64,000 nt of DNA from Sneathiella marina. GTDB lineage: Bacteria; Pseudomonadota; Alphaproteobacteria; Sneathiellales; Sneathiellaceae. The notes below the pieces were generated by a model. That model did not search any database. It was not told the origin of the DNA and saw nothing but the letters and a program-made list of their open reading frames with translations. The position numbers and the translations under genes are program-made. The stretch spans positions 3,585,501 through 3,649,500 of the forward strand of contig NZ_CP098747.1 of assembly GCF_023746535.1 (NCBI RefSeq). Reading direction: 5' to 3'. Of this stretch, positions 1 to 8,247 are shown in pieces (positions within the stretch are counted from its first letter, which is position 1; each line of letters starts with the position of its first letter).

Positions 1-620
1 ATAATTCCCGGATAGTCAACGGTTTTCTCGATATCTTCCGTCTGGTCTTTCGGCACAACGGACAAGGTGACCAGGATCGCGATAATCGCCACCGGTACAT
101 TGATATAGAATATCCAGCGCCAGCTCAGATACTCTGTAAAGACGCCGCCCAGCATCGGGCCCATGGCATTGCCGATGCCGGCAAATCCCAAAATCAGGCC
201 ACCGGCCAATGCGGCCTTGTCTTCGGGTACCAGAGAAAAGGTAATACCCAGCATCGCCGGCCAGACCATGGCCCCGCCAATCCCCATGACGCCGCGCGCG
301 ACGAGCAACACCCAGACATCCGTCGCCATGGCCCCGATCAGGGAGAACAGCGCGAATATGGTCATGCCGATAAAAAAGATCCGGCGGCGGCCGAACATAT
401 CCGCCAACCGGCCTGCGGTGACAACGGAAACGCCAAAAACCAGCACATATCCGGTGATCACCCATTGCGCCGTGGTCACATCAACATGAAAGGTTTTCTC
501 GATTGCCGGCAGGGCGACATTGAGCGCAGTGAAATCATTGCAGATGACCAGCGTCCCCAGCATCATGGCGGCAAGGCCGCTTATCTGGGCTGCTGTCATC
601 TTTTGCGGAACCTTGTCCAT
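1..620 (-). CDS. MFS drug-efflux-type transporter (DHA2/EmrB-like), C-terminus outside the window
   Basis: Inner-membrane proton-driven efflux transporter of the 14-helix DHA2 type. About 206 residues are visible and the gene runs off the left edge. The first helix begins near residue 14. The motif A-like loop GRLADMFGRRR follows the second helix, and WRWIFYINVP, typical of the EmrB/QacA group, lies near residue 165. The start at 620 is preceded by a GGGAG ribosome site five bases upstream. It lies 112 bases downstream of the MaoC-like gene on the same strand and may be read with that operon. The substrate cannot be told from sequence. Confidence 0.85.
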   Translation of the reverse strand, partial: MDKVPQKMTAAQISGLAAMMLGTLVICNDFTALNVALPAIEKTFHVDVTTAQWVITGYVLVFGVSVVTAGRLADMFGRRRIFFIGMTIFALFSLIGAMATDVWVLLVARGVMGIGGAMVWPAMLGITFSLVPEDKAALAGGLILGFAGIGNAMGPMLGGVFTEYLSWRWIFYINVPVAIIAILVTLSVVPKDQTEDIEKTVDYPGI

Positions 621-732
621 GTGATCTCCCTGCCTGGTTGGTGCCAGCCTTAGCTCGGTATCCGGCGACAGATTATCATTCTATTTTTTAATAGGAAAAT
701 CCAGAAACAATTTCGCGAGCGGGCAGCCGGGA

Positions 733-1194
733 TCAGGCATTTTCCCGGCAGGCGATCATGCGCAGCGGCGTATATTCCACAACAACCTCGCCCTTTTGAT
801 TGACGATCTTGTTGCGTGTTCTCACCAGTCCGCGGGTCTTTTTCGACGTCAGGCGGCTTTCGATCACTTCACATTCCACATGGATTGTATCGCCGGCAAA
901 AACCGGGCCCTTGATATCCAGCTCCATATTGAGAAAGGCGAGCCCCGTATGCTGCATGGTGGACTGGACCAGCAGCCCTTCGGCAAAGGTATAAGCCAGC
1001 GCGCCAGGCGCCACCCGACCCTTGATATCCGAATGATGCTTCACATATTCCTGATCCGTGAACAGCACTTCCGTCATGCCTGTGCAATTTATGAAATTGA
1101 CGATATCCGGTTCCGTAACTGTCCGGCCGATGGTCTGAAATTTCCGCCCCAACGGCAGGTCCTCAAAAAAGAACCCTAATCCGATCATTTCCAT
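733..1194 (-). CDS. MaoC-like hotdog protein lacking the hydratase dyad
   Basis: A 153-residue single-hotdog protein of the MaoC/(R)-specific enoyl-CoA hydratase family. In active members the hydratase motif carries Asp and His about five residues apart (SGDxNPxHxD). Here the aligned stretch, residues 38-47, reads TGMTEVLFTD, so Met40 and Phe45 replace Asp and His. The conserved glycine loop (KGRVAPGAL) is kept, so the fold should be intact. Start chosen at 1194 for the AAGGA site upstream. It is last in a tight operon with an MFS transporter and a SnoaL-like gene (13-base gaps). It may bind or thioesterify a CoA ester rather than hydrate it; function uncertain. Confidence 0.8.
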   Translation of the reverse strand: MEMIGLGFFFEDLPLGRKFQTIGRTVTEPDIVNFINCTGMTEVLFTDQEYVKHHSDIKGRVAPGALAYTFAEGLLVQSTMQHTGLAFLNMELDIKGPVFAGDTIHVECEVIESRLTSKKTRGLVRTRNKIVNQKGEVVVEYTPLRMIACRENA

Positions 1195-1207
1195 TTTTTT
1201 TCCTTTT

Positions 1208-2452
1208 TTATTTTTTTTCCATAATACCCGCAGCCGGTATTTTTGCCAACAAAAGCATTACGCCACTTAACGACGCGATGACGGCAAGAATACCATAGGA
1301 CAGCCAGTAGTGATCAAGATGGCCGACAAGCAGGCCAAAAACCGTCGGAAGGATAAGCACGCCGGAAAACATGGCGCTGGATCCCAGTGCCGTTGCTTCC
1401 GTTCGGTATTGTCCGCCATAAACAGCAAATGCCCCATAGGCAATTCCGGTGAACCCGCTGGCCGTGCCCCCTGCAACCGCACTGACAATCAGAATAGCCC
1501 AGATGGGCCAGCTGAGTGAAAACTGTCCCGCAGCCAGGGCGGCGCCTGCCATCAGAAAGCCGAGTATGGCCAGCAATTTGATAGCCGATATATATTTGTC
1601 GGCGAGCCAGCCCCAAAGAGGGCGGCTTGTCACACCGGCTATTTGATACAAAGCAAGCACCTGTCCGGCGGCAACCAGATCAAGTCCGGTTTCATCGGTT
1701 AGATGCAGCGCCATAAAGCCAATAAAACACAGCTGGATCCCGGCATAGCAAAAACAGGCGATGGCCAGCAGCCGAATAACAGGATTATCCCGCAACAGAA
1801 ACAGCGGTCTTAAGCCCTCCGCCTTGAGAAGTTTATGGGTCGGCGTGCGATCGGCATCCCAGGTGGTGCGATAGTACTGGTACCAGACTATCAGGATAAT
1901 TGACGGAATGACTTGCACATAGAACGCCATGCGCCAGCCAAATGAAACGGCGAGAACTGGGAGCAACAGCGCTCCCAGCACCCCGCCCAGCGGGACACCG
2001 ATTTGCCGAATGGAAAAGACCAGGTTCAACACACGCGGGTCCGTGCGCGGGATAAGAAGATGCGTGGAAACCGGTGCCGTCGCCCCGTAACCAGAGCCTA
2101 AGACAAACGCACAAAGAGCCAGAGCCGCCACACCGCCGGAACCCGCGATAAGAAGCATGGCAACCACACCCAGCATGACAAACTGCCCGACCCTCACCGC
2201 ACCGTATTTGACAATAAAATCAGGGGAGAGAACGGCAGAGAAAATACCAATGCCGTACACAGTAGAGACAAAAAAACCAATGAGATTTCCATCGACTTGC
2301 AAATCCCGGGCAATCTCAGGCGCCAGTGTCGGGGCGGAAAAGGCCGCCATCGTCGCCAATGTTTGCATCAGCAATGTCAGGATCAACGGTCCATAGGGAA
2401 TGCCGCTGGCGGGATGGCTTTTTTTCGATATCGGAGGATCTGGTAAGGGCAT
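1208..2452 (-). CDS. MFS transporter, 12-helix
   Basis: A 414-residue major facilitator permease with about 12 hydrophobic segments spread over its length. It has a cytosolic N-terminus, a central loop near residues 195-220 and a short charged C-terminus. It resembles prokaryotic organic-anion or sugar-type MFS_1 carriers and has no recognisable substrate signature. It lies between the SnoaL-like gene and the MaoC-like gene with 13-base gaps on either side, so all three are probably one transcript. The context, CoA-ester catabolism, suggests uptake of an organic acid; that is inference. Confidence 0.85.
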   Translation of the reverse strand: MPLPDPPISKKSHPASGIPYGPLILTLLMQTLATMAAFSAPTLAPEIARDLQVDGNLIGFFVSTVYGIGIFSAVLSPDFIVKYGAVRVGQFVMLGVVAMLLIAGSGGVAALALCAFVLGSGYGATAPVSTHLLIPRTDPRVLNLVFSIRQIGVPLGGVLGALLLPVLAVSFGWRMAFYVQVIPSIILIVWYQYYRTTWDADRTPTHKLLKAEGLRPLFLLRDNPVIRLLAIACFCYAGIQLCFIGFMALHLTDETGLDLVAAGQVLALYQIAGVTSRPLWGWLADKYISAIKLLAILGFLMAGAALAAGQFSLSWPIWAILIVSAVAGGTASGFTGIAYGAFAVYGGQYRTEATALGSSAMFSGVLILPTVFGLLVGHLDHYWLSYGILAVIASLSGVMLLLAKIPAAGIMEKK

Positions 2453-2465
2453 GAAAGAGGTTAAT

Positions 2466-2975
2466 CTATGTGGATTTCAGCCAGGCCCCTTTTTCTTGTG
2501 CCAGAAATTCAACGGTTTCAGGTTGCGCTTCCAGAAGGCGGCCCCATTTTGTGCAGACTTTCGCTAGCCGCTCCGGATGAACACCGAGCTGTGCCATGGC
2601 AACACCCCCATTTACACTTTCCCGGTAATCCTTAATCAGTCCATCTTCCAGTATAAACTTGCTCATTCCGTCAATAACCACCCGTTGACCGGCAAATTCG
2701 GGCACTGTTGAGGTAAAGGTGGACAGAGACCAGGCATAGGCCAGGTTGCCCTCGCACATGGGGTCAAACATTTCCCACCGATAGTCCTCGCCGGCATCAC
2801 GATGAAATTGATGTGACATCATATGCGAGATTTCGGCGCGCCCCTGATGATCGCCATAGACATAATCGTGATAAATACCATCCTCCGTAAAGCAGGCGGC
2901 AAATGCATCTCCGTCTCCCGCTTCGGCAGCACTGGAAAATTTTTCGAGAAATGCGGCAAAGTCGCGAGTATCCAT
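2466..2975 (-). CDS. SnoaL/NTF2-like domain protein
   Basis: A 169-residue protein with a SnoaL-like (nuclear transport factor 2 fold) domain over about residues 5-130. Signs are the opening helix DFAAFLEKFSSAAEAGDGDAF and the pattern FTEDGIYHDYVYGDHQGRAEI. Family members include small ketosteroid isomerase-like enzymes and polyketide cyclases, and many have no known substrate. Asp and His residues line the presumed pocket (His-Asp near residue 37). An AAGGA site eight bases before the start at 2975 supports it. It is first of a three-gene operon with the MFS and MaoC-like genes and divergent from the crotonase at 3098. Confidence 0.78.
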   Translation of the reverse strand: MDTRDFAAFLEKFSSAAEAGDGDAFAACFTEDGIYHDYVYGDHQGRAEISHMMSHQFHRDAGEDYRWEMFDPMCEGNLAYAWSLSTFTSTVPEFAGQRVVIDGMSKFILEDGLIKDYRESVNGGVAMAQLGVHPERLAKVCTKWGRLLEAQPETVEFLAQEKGAWLKST

Positions 2976-3097
2976 TTTTATGTCCTTTTTTATTTTGCTC
3001 GGCTTGCGTCAAATAAACAGATCTATCCTAATCAAACTGCGCTATGATTTCACAGCGAATGCACGCATATGTCAAAATAATAAAAGCGAACAAAAAA

Positions 3098-3886
3098 ATG
3101 ACCACATATAAATTCTCCCTTCTTCACTACCATGTCAAAGATGGTATCGCCGAAATCACCCTTGATAATCCGCCTGCCAATGTTATCAACCCGCAAATGA
3201 CCGATGAATATTTCCAGGCGCTCGACATCGCGAACAATGATTCAGAAGTACGCATTATTCTATTGTCAGGAAAGGGAAAGGGGCTTTCCGGCGGTGTCGA
3301 CCTCAAGCTTCTTGATACATATGGCCCATCCGAAATGAAAGCCTTCCTCGCCCGTTTCTATGTGGAGATGATTGATAAGGTCCGTTCCTTGAATAAACCG
3401 ATCATGGCGGCTGTCCATGGTTATGCCATGGAAGGCGCCTGCACACTTGCTTTTGCTTGCGATATGATCATCGCCTCTTCAGACGCCAAATTCGGGTATC
3501 CCGGGGTCCCCAATCTTGCAGCACCACCGGGCATGCATGTGTGGCATCTACAACGCCTGATCGGACGGATGAAAGCGGCGGAACTTATTTACACTGGAAA
3601 AACCATTTCCGCTGTGGACGCTGATCGACTTGGAATGATCACCCGTGTCGTACCGCCAGAGGATTTGATGTCCGCAAGCCGCGAGTTGGCCCAGGAAGTG
3701 GCGGCCATGTCTCCCGTGGGCTTGAAGGCCGCCCGTGAGCTTATCTACCGGATGGAAAATATGGATTTCAAAACTGTTCCGGGGACTGCTCTTGATGCGG
3801 TAGCGCTGGCTTTTGCCTCTGATGACAGTAAGGAAGCCCGCCGCGCATTTGTGGAAAAGCGAAAACCGGTCTGGACAGGAAAATAG
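3098..3886 (+). CDS. Crotonase-fold protein, both catalytic glutamates absent
   Basis: A 262-residue enoyl-CoA hydratase/isomerase superfamily protein. The oxyanion-hole pieces KGLSGGVDLK (residues 61-70) and HGYAMEGACTLAFACD (107-122) are present. The two glutamates of true enoyl-CoA hydratases (Glu144 and Glu164 of the rat enzyme) align with Thr116 and Gly136, so classic hydration is unlikely. The start at 3098 fits the family N-terminus (MTTYKF); an in-frame ATG at 3044 would add 18 lysine-rich residues and seems unlikely. It is divergent from the SnoaL operon and convergent with the nitronate monooxygenase through a shared terminator. It may catalyse another CoA-ester reaction. Confidence 0.85.
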   Translation: MTTYKFSLLHYHVKDGIAEITLDNPPANVINPQMTDEYFQALDIANNDSEVRIILLSGKGKGLSGGVDLKLLDTYGPSEMKAFLARFYVEMIDKVRSLNKPIMAAVHGYAMEGACTLAFACDMIIASSDAKFGYPGVPNLAAPPGMHVWHLQRLIGRMKAAELIYTGKTISAVDADRLGMITRVVPPEDLMSASRELAQEVAAMSPVGLKAARELIYRMENMDFKTVPGTALDAVALAFASDDSKEARRAFVEKRKPVWTGK

Positions 3887-3913
3887 GCCGGAAATGGTTT
3901 TTTTCCGGCCTAT
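3883..3913. terminator. Bidirectional intrinsic terminator
   Basis: A perfect 12-bp stem (3883-3894 with 3902-3913) and a seven-base loop. It begins inside the stop codon of the crotonase gene and lies 26 bases from the stop of the convergent nitronate monooxygenase. A/T-rich flanks give a T-tract in both directions. Confidence 0.75.
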
Positions 3914-3939
3914 CATCATTGAACATATTTTGAGGGTTG

Positions 3940-4917
3940 TTAGGAGGCGAGAAGCGTCTCCAAACGGCCTTTGATGATATCTTCAGCCTCTCCCATGATC
4001 CGGTCGATAAGTTCCTGACAGGTTGGATTGTCATCAATTAGACCTGCGACCATGCCACAGCTCCAGACACCGGCTTCCATATCACCTTCCGTCATTACTT
4101 TTGGATAGACACCACCGACGAGTTCCATAATATCCTCGATTTGAGTGTTCGCTCCTTTTTCCCTTTCGATCTCCAGTACTTTTTCAGTAGCACTGTTTTT
4201 CAACACCCGTTCCGTGTTGCGCAATGGGCGCATGACCAAGGCTGTGTCCAGCTCTGTTGCCGCAATGATCGCATCTTTTACATTTTGATGAACAGGTGCT
4301 TCTTTTGTCGCGATAAAACGGGTGCCCATATTAATGCCATCTGCACCAAGCGCCAAGGAAGCGACCAATTGCTGGGCATTTCCGATCCCGCCAGACGCCA
4401 CGAAGGGAACCTTTAGTTCCTGCGCCGCCCGCGGTAGCAAAATCATATTTGGAATATCATCTTCGCCGGGATGCCCGCCGCATTCAAATCCATCGACGCT
4501 TACAGCATCACAGCCAATCCTCTCGGCTTTTAAGGAATGCCGCACCGACGTGCATTTATGGATGATTTTGATACCTGCCTCTTTCATCTGCGGTAGGTAT
4601 TTTTCCGGGCTACGGCCCGCAGTCTCAACAATTTTGACGCCGCCCTGGATAATTGCGTCAATATATTCAGGATAAGGAGGTGACGTAAAGCTTGGCAGGA
4701 ATGTCAGATTCACCCCGAATGGCTTGTCTGTCATATCATTGCATTTCGCTATTTCCTTGGCGAGATCCTCCGGTGTTTTCTGTGTAAGACCCGTAATGAT
4801 GCCAAGTCCGCCCGCATTGGAGACTGCTGCTGCGAGCTCCGCGAACCCCACGTAATGCATACCGCCCTGGATAATGGGGTGCTGGATGCCAAATAATTTT
4901 GTTATTCTTGTTTGCAT
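3940..4917 (-). CDS. Nitronate monooxygenase (2-nitropropane dioxygenase family)
   Basis: A 325-residue FMN-dependent TIM-barrel enzyme that oxidises alkyl nitronates, or a close relative such as an enoyl reductase-like protein. Seen: the N-terminal GIQHPIIQGGM substrate/FMN segment, VSVDGFECGGHPGEDD (the conserved GxxxGGH region), PFVASGGIGN for phosphate binding, and GADGINMGTRFIAT. Start taken at 4917, preceded by GGAGG; a TTG at 4929 lies upstream of that ribosome site. It is divergent from an HxlR-type regulator 100 bp away with a palindrome between them, so it is probably that regulator's target. Confidence 0.88.
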   Translation of the reverse strand: MQTRITKLFGIQHPIIQGGMHYVGFAELAAAVSNAGGLGIITGLTQKTPEDLAKEIAKCNDMTDKPFGVNLTFLPSFTSPPYPEYIDAIIQGGVKIVETAGRSPEKYLPQMKEAGIKIIHKCTSVRHSLKAERIGCDAVSVDGFECGGHPGEDDIPNMILLPRAAQELKVPFVASGGIGNAQQLVASLALGADGINMGTRFIATKEAPVHQNVKDAIIAATELDTALVMRPLRNTERVLKNSATEKVLEIEREKGANTQIEDIMELVGGVYPKVMTEGDMEAGVWSCGMVAGLIDDNPTCQELIDRIMGEAEDIIKGRLETLLAS

Positions 4918-4931
4918 AGATGCCTCCAATT

Positions 4932-4950
4932 AGCTACAGTAACCGTAGTT
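4932..4950. promoter_or_regulatory. Candidate HxlR operator
   Basis: An imperfect palindrome with core CTACAGTAACCGTAG (seven of nine base pairs symmetric over 19 bases) between the divergent nitronate monooxygenase and HxlR genes. On the minus strand it lies just downstream of a TATAAC -10-like box, a good place for repression. Assignment to the adjacent HxlR protein is inferred from position and symmetry. Confidence 0.5.
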
Positions 4951-5021
4951 ATATGATGTGTTCGAGAGAGCCGCAACTGATATTTTAGAAATTCGCCCCA
5001 ACCTCAGTGTTTTGATCTGGA

Positions 5022-5513
5022 ATGAGTAGAACTGATTTAACAAAATTCGATTGCAGTGTTGCCCAGACTCTCGATCAGATCGGGGAATGGTGGACGTTGC
5101 TCATCCTGCGGGATGCCTTTCACGGGATTAAACGGTTTGATGATTTCCAGACACAGCTTGAAATTTCCCCGACTGTCCTGAGCGCACGCCTTCAATCCCT
5201 TACCAGGAATGGTATTCTGGAAAAACGGAAAAGCCGTACGGATGGACGCGCTTTTGAATATGTATTGACCAGGAAAGGATTGGATCTTTATCCCGTTTTA
5301 CTTTCCTTGATGGCCTGGGGAGATAAGTATGCGCCCAATGGCGATGGCCCGCGCATGGAGCTATTGGACAAGAAAAATATGCGCCCCATACTGCCCGTGG
5401 GCGTTCGGTCAGACGATGGCCGCGTTCTCACCGCAAAAGATGTCATTGTCAAACCTGCAAGCGGATCGGATGACCGGATGACCTCTTTAATCAATTATCG
5501 AAAGAAGGCCTGA
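5022..5513 (+). CDS. HxlR-family winged-helix transcriptional regulator
   Basis: A 163-residue DNA-binding protein. The HxlR domain occupies residues 8-100: the conserved Cys near residue 11 (CSVAQTLDQIGEWWTLLILRD), the recognition-helix region FDDFQTQLEISPTVLSARLQSL, and the wing EKRKSRTDGRAFEYVLTRKG. Some family members sense electrophiles or oxidants through the conserved Cys; others bind metabolites. About 60 further residues of unknown function follow. It is divergent from the nitronate monooxygenase with a palindromic operator candidate between them, and ends three bases from the convergent acyl-CoA dehydrogenase. Confidence 0.88.
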   Translation: MSRTDLTKFDCSVAQTLDQIGEWWTLLILRDAFHGIKRFDDFQTQLEISPTVLSARLQSLTRNGILEKRKSRTDGRAFEYVLTRKGLDLYPVLLSLMAWGDKYAPNGDGPRMELLDKKNMRPILPVGVRSDDGRVLTAKDVIVKPASGSDDRMTSLINYRKKA

Positions 5514-5516
5514 AAA

Positions 5517-7187
5517 TTAAGTGATCCCCTGAGCCCGATTAAGAATGGTTTCGAAATCTGTGTTCGTTGGCAATGAACCATAGGCTCCTGACCAATGATT
5601 TCCGAGCCGTGATTCACAAAAAGCGTTTGCCACGGCCGCCGGACTGAACTGAACCAAAAGGGCCGCTTGCCAGGCGAGTGCCATCATTTCAGTCACCCGT
5701 CGGGTACGGATTTCCATATGCTCCAGATCCTCAAATTCTGATTTCAAATCCAGGACAAAGGCATCGAGAATTGAATTGCGGCCCAAAGCCTGTTCAATTT
5801 CCCCCATAAATGCCGGCATCGCGCGTGGATCCCGATGCATGGCACGCAGGACATCCAGGCAGATTACGTTGCCGGAGCCTTCCCAGATGCTGTTGAGCGG
5901 CGCTTCACGATAGAGACGCGGGAGTATGCTTTCCTCCACATAGCCGGGGCCGCCCAGACATTCCAATGCTTCACCAACCAATCCCGGTGCGCGTTTGCAA
6001 ATCCAGTATTTTCCGATCGCCGTGCCAATACGGGCGAGGGCTTCTTCCGTCTCGTTATTCTCACCCTCACCGATGGCACGCCCCAATCGCAAGAACAGGG
6101 CCGTCGCAGCCTCGGATTCGATCGCCAGGTCCGATAACACATTGCGCATTAAGGGCTGCTGGATCAGTTTCTTCTGAAATGCTGTCCGGTGGTTGGCATG
6201 ATGCAAAGCCTGAACCAGTGCTTGGCGCATCAATCCAGCAGATCCGACGGCGCAGTAATACCGGTTGCCATTGACCATTTCGATTATTGTCCGGACGCCT
6301 CGACCCTCCTCTCCCAGCATAACGCCATGGGCTTCCACCAGTTCCATTTCAGTCGAGGCATTTGACTTGTTGCCCATTTTATCTTTGAGCCGCTGGATAA
6401 AAAGTCCGTTTCGCGTGCCGTCCGGCCGCCATCTCGGCATGACAAAACAACTTAATCCGTTATCGGTATAGGCCAGCGTCAGAAAGGCATCTGACATGGG
6501 CGCAGAGCAGAAAAACTTGTGGCCGGAGAGTATATAGGGTGCCCCGGCTCCTTCTTGCGTTCCCTCCGGACGGGCGCGGGTGGAATTGGCCCGGACATCG
6601 GACCCGCCTTGCTTTTCCGTCATGAACATTCCCATGGTCACACTGGTTTTCTCATCCGCCGGAATGTCCCGTTTGTCATATTCCGTGCCCAGCACTCTTG
6701 GAAGCCATTCAGCCTCGATGCCCGGTGTCGCCTTCAAGGCCGGAATAACCGAATAGGTCATGGCCATGGGACACAGCACGCCCCCCTCCACCTGATTCAA
6801 CAGATAATTGAAAGCACCATGGGCAACATGGTTGCCCTCGCGGTTGTTATTCCAGGCAAAGGTTGGCACATCATTACGGATGGCAAGATCCATAAGATCA
6901 TGATAGGCCGGGTGGAATTCCACCTGGTTTATGCGCATGCCGTTGCGGTCGAATGCGCGCAGGACGGGAGGATTTTGATTGGCCTGGTTTGCCAGCTCAA
7001 CTGTTGCCTCCAGCCCGGCTTCCCGGCCAAATTCCGACAGCTTTTGCTCTGCCCAAGCGGCACCGTTGCGAGCAATGCCTTCGCGTAACGCCAGATCCGT
7101 TACAAATAAATCCTGATCGCCTATTGCCGGCGGCATATTTGTGACTTCATGGGTCGGAAGGCTTGAAATTGGGCTGCGCGCACTCAT
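5517..7187 (-). CDS. Acyl-CoA dehydrogenase, AidB-like
   Basis: A 556-residue FAD-dependent acyl-CoA dehydrogenase of the long AidB subgroup. Seen: the unusual N-terminal extension (residues 1-190), MTEKQGGSDVRAN for flavin binding near residue 210, the SGHKFFCSAPMSDAFL strand, and LGGPGYVEESILPRLYREAPLNSIWEGSGNVICLDVLRAM near 415-455. That last segment contains the conserved EG and arginine positions. E. coli AidB binds DNA and flavin and is linked to alkylation response, but catabolic relatives exist. Start 7187 has GGAG six bases upstream. Neighbouring CoA enzymes favour a catabolic role. Confidence 0.85.
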   Translation of the reverse strand: MSARSPISSLPTHEVTNMPPAIGDQDLFVTDLALREGIARNGAAWAEQKLSEFGREAGLEATVELANQANQNPPVLRAFDRNGMRINQVEFHPAYHDLMDLAIRNDVPTFAWNNNREGNHVAHGAFNYLLNQVEGGVLCPMAMTYSVIPALKATPGIEAEWLPRVLGTEYDKRDIPADEKTSVTMGMFMTEKQGGSDVRANSTRARPEGTQEGAGAPYILSGHKFFCSAPMSDAFLTLAYTDNGLSCFVMPRWRPDGTRNGLFIQRLKDKMGNKSNASTEMELVEAHGVMLGEEGRGVRTIIEMVNGNRYYCAVGSAGLMRQALVQALHHANHRTAFQKKLIQQPLMRNVLSDLAIESEAATALFLRLGRAIGEGENNETEEALARIGTAIGKYWICKRAPGLVGEALECLGGPGYVEESILPRLYREAPLNSIWEGSGNVICLDVLRAMHRDPRAMPAFMGEIEQALGRNSILDAFVLDLKSEFEDLEHMEIRTRRVTEMMALAWQAALLVQFSPAAVANAFCESRLGNHWSGAYGSLPTNTDFETILNRAQGIT

Positions 7188-7349
7188 GGCAAACTCCTTT
7201 TATTAAGAGTGTTTTCCCTGCATTATATATTCCTGATAATATGGAGGACAAGCAACAACTATAGCACCCACCCTAGATTACTATTATGATGGATGTTGAC
7301 CTCCATCCCACTTATTCACTGTTTTTCAGAGTCAGAGAAATCGAAGCAA

Positions 7350-8246
7350 ATGAACGAGACCATAATTGAAGGCGTGATCGCCGCAGTTCCCACCCCTTTT
7401 CTCGACGACGGTACGCCGGATCTTGAAAGATTTATCGACCATTGTCGCTGGGCCTTTGCCAATGGTGCAGACGGCCTGAATGTTCTCGGCACTACGGGCG
7501 AAGCCAACTCTCAAAACACAAAGGCCCGCAAACAAATTATGAAGGCGGCCGCGGAAAATCTGGACCCGGCAAAACTTATGGTCGGTACAGCTACGCCTGA
7601 TCTGGAAACCACGGTCGAGCTTACAAGATATGCTAGTGATCTCGGGTACCCCGTCGCACTCGTCCTCCCGCCCTATTACTACAAACCGGTCACCGATAAC
7701 GGCTTGTTCGGCTGGTTTGAGGATCTGGACCGCAGATTGGGCTCATCCTCCATAGAATTGTATCTTTATAATTTTCCGGCATTGACCGGCATTGGCTTTC
7801 CCCTCGATCTAATTGCCCGACTGGCGAAGGAACTAAAAGGCCGCGTAACGGGAATAAAGGATTCAAGTGCAGACCTCCCTTATTGCCGTGACATCGTTGA
7901 AAAAATTCCCGGCTTCAAGGTTTTTCCCAGCAGCGAGACTTGTTTGGGCGCGGCGCGAAGTGACGGATTTGCCGGATGCATCTCGGCGTCCGTCAATGTT
8001 ACCGCCCCCCTCGCGCAAAAGCTTTGGCAGGCCAGCGCCGGGACGGCGGATGCCGAGACTTTACAGAGCATTGTTTCACTCCGCACTCAAATCGCCAGTG
8101 TCCCGCTTATCGCCGCTGTGAAGTATTTGATTTCCCAACGCGAAAAATCTCCGCAGTGGGAAGCTGTGCGGCTGCCTCAGGAAACATTAAACAACAACCA
8201 GAAAGACGCCCTCTCTGAAGCCGCGTCCCGTCTTGGATATGTTTAG
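7350..8246 (+). CDS. DapA-family aldolase/lyase
   Basis: A 298-residue class I aldolase of the dihydrodipicolinate synthase/N-acetylneuraminate lyase family. Seen: the pyruvate-carboxylate motif GTTGE (near residue 46), the tyrosine motif YLYNFPALTG (near 140), and the Schiff-base lysine in GIKDSSAD (near 165). Start placed at 7350; an in-frame ATG at 7293 would add 19 poorly matching residues. Family members cleave or condense pyruvate with aldehydes. It is convergent with an acyl-CoA synthetase (one base apart) and outside any lysine-biosynthesis context, so it is more likely a catabolic lyase than true DapA. Confidence 0.85.
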   Translation: MNETIIEGVIAAVPTPFLDDGTPDLERFIDHCRWAFANGADGLNVLGTTGEANSQNTKARKQIMKAAAENLDPAKLMVGTATPDLETTVELTRYASDLGYPVALVLPPYYYKPVTDNGLFGWFEDLDRRLGSSSIELYLYNFPALTGIGFPLDLIARLAKELKGRVTGIKDSSADLPYCRDIVEKIPGFKVFPSSETCLGAARSDGFAGCISASVNVTAPLAQKLWQASAGTADAETLQSIVSLRTQIASVPLIAAVKYLISQREKSPQWEAVRLPQETLNNNQKDALSEAASRLGYV

Positions 8247-8247
8247 T

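Noticed and set aside
7350-8246. Housekeeping dapA for lysine synthesis
   Set aside because: The neighbours are catabolic and the motif context is that of the wider aldolase family; no lysine-pathway gene is nearby.
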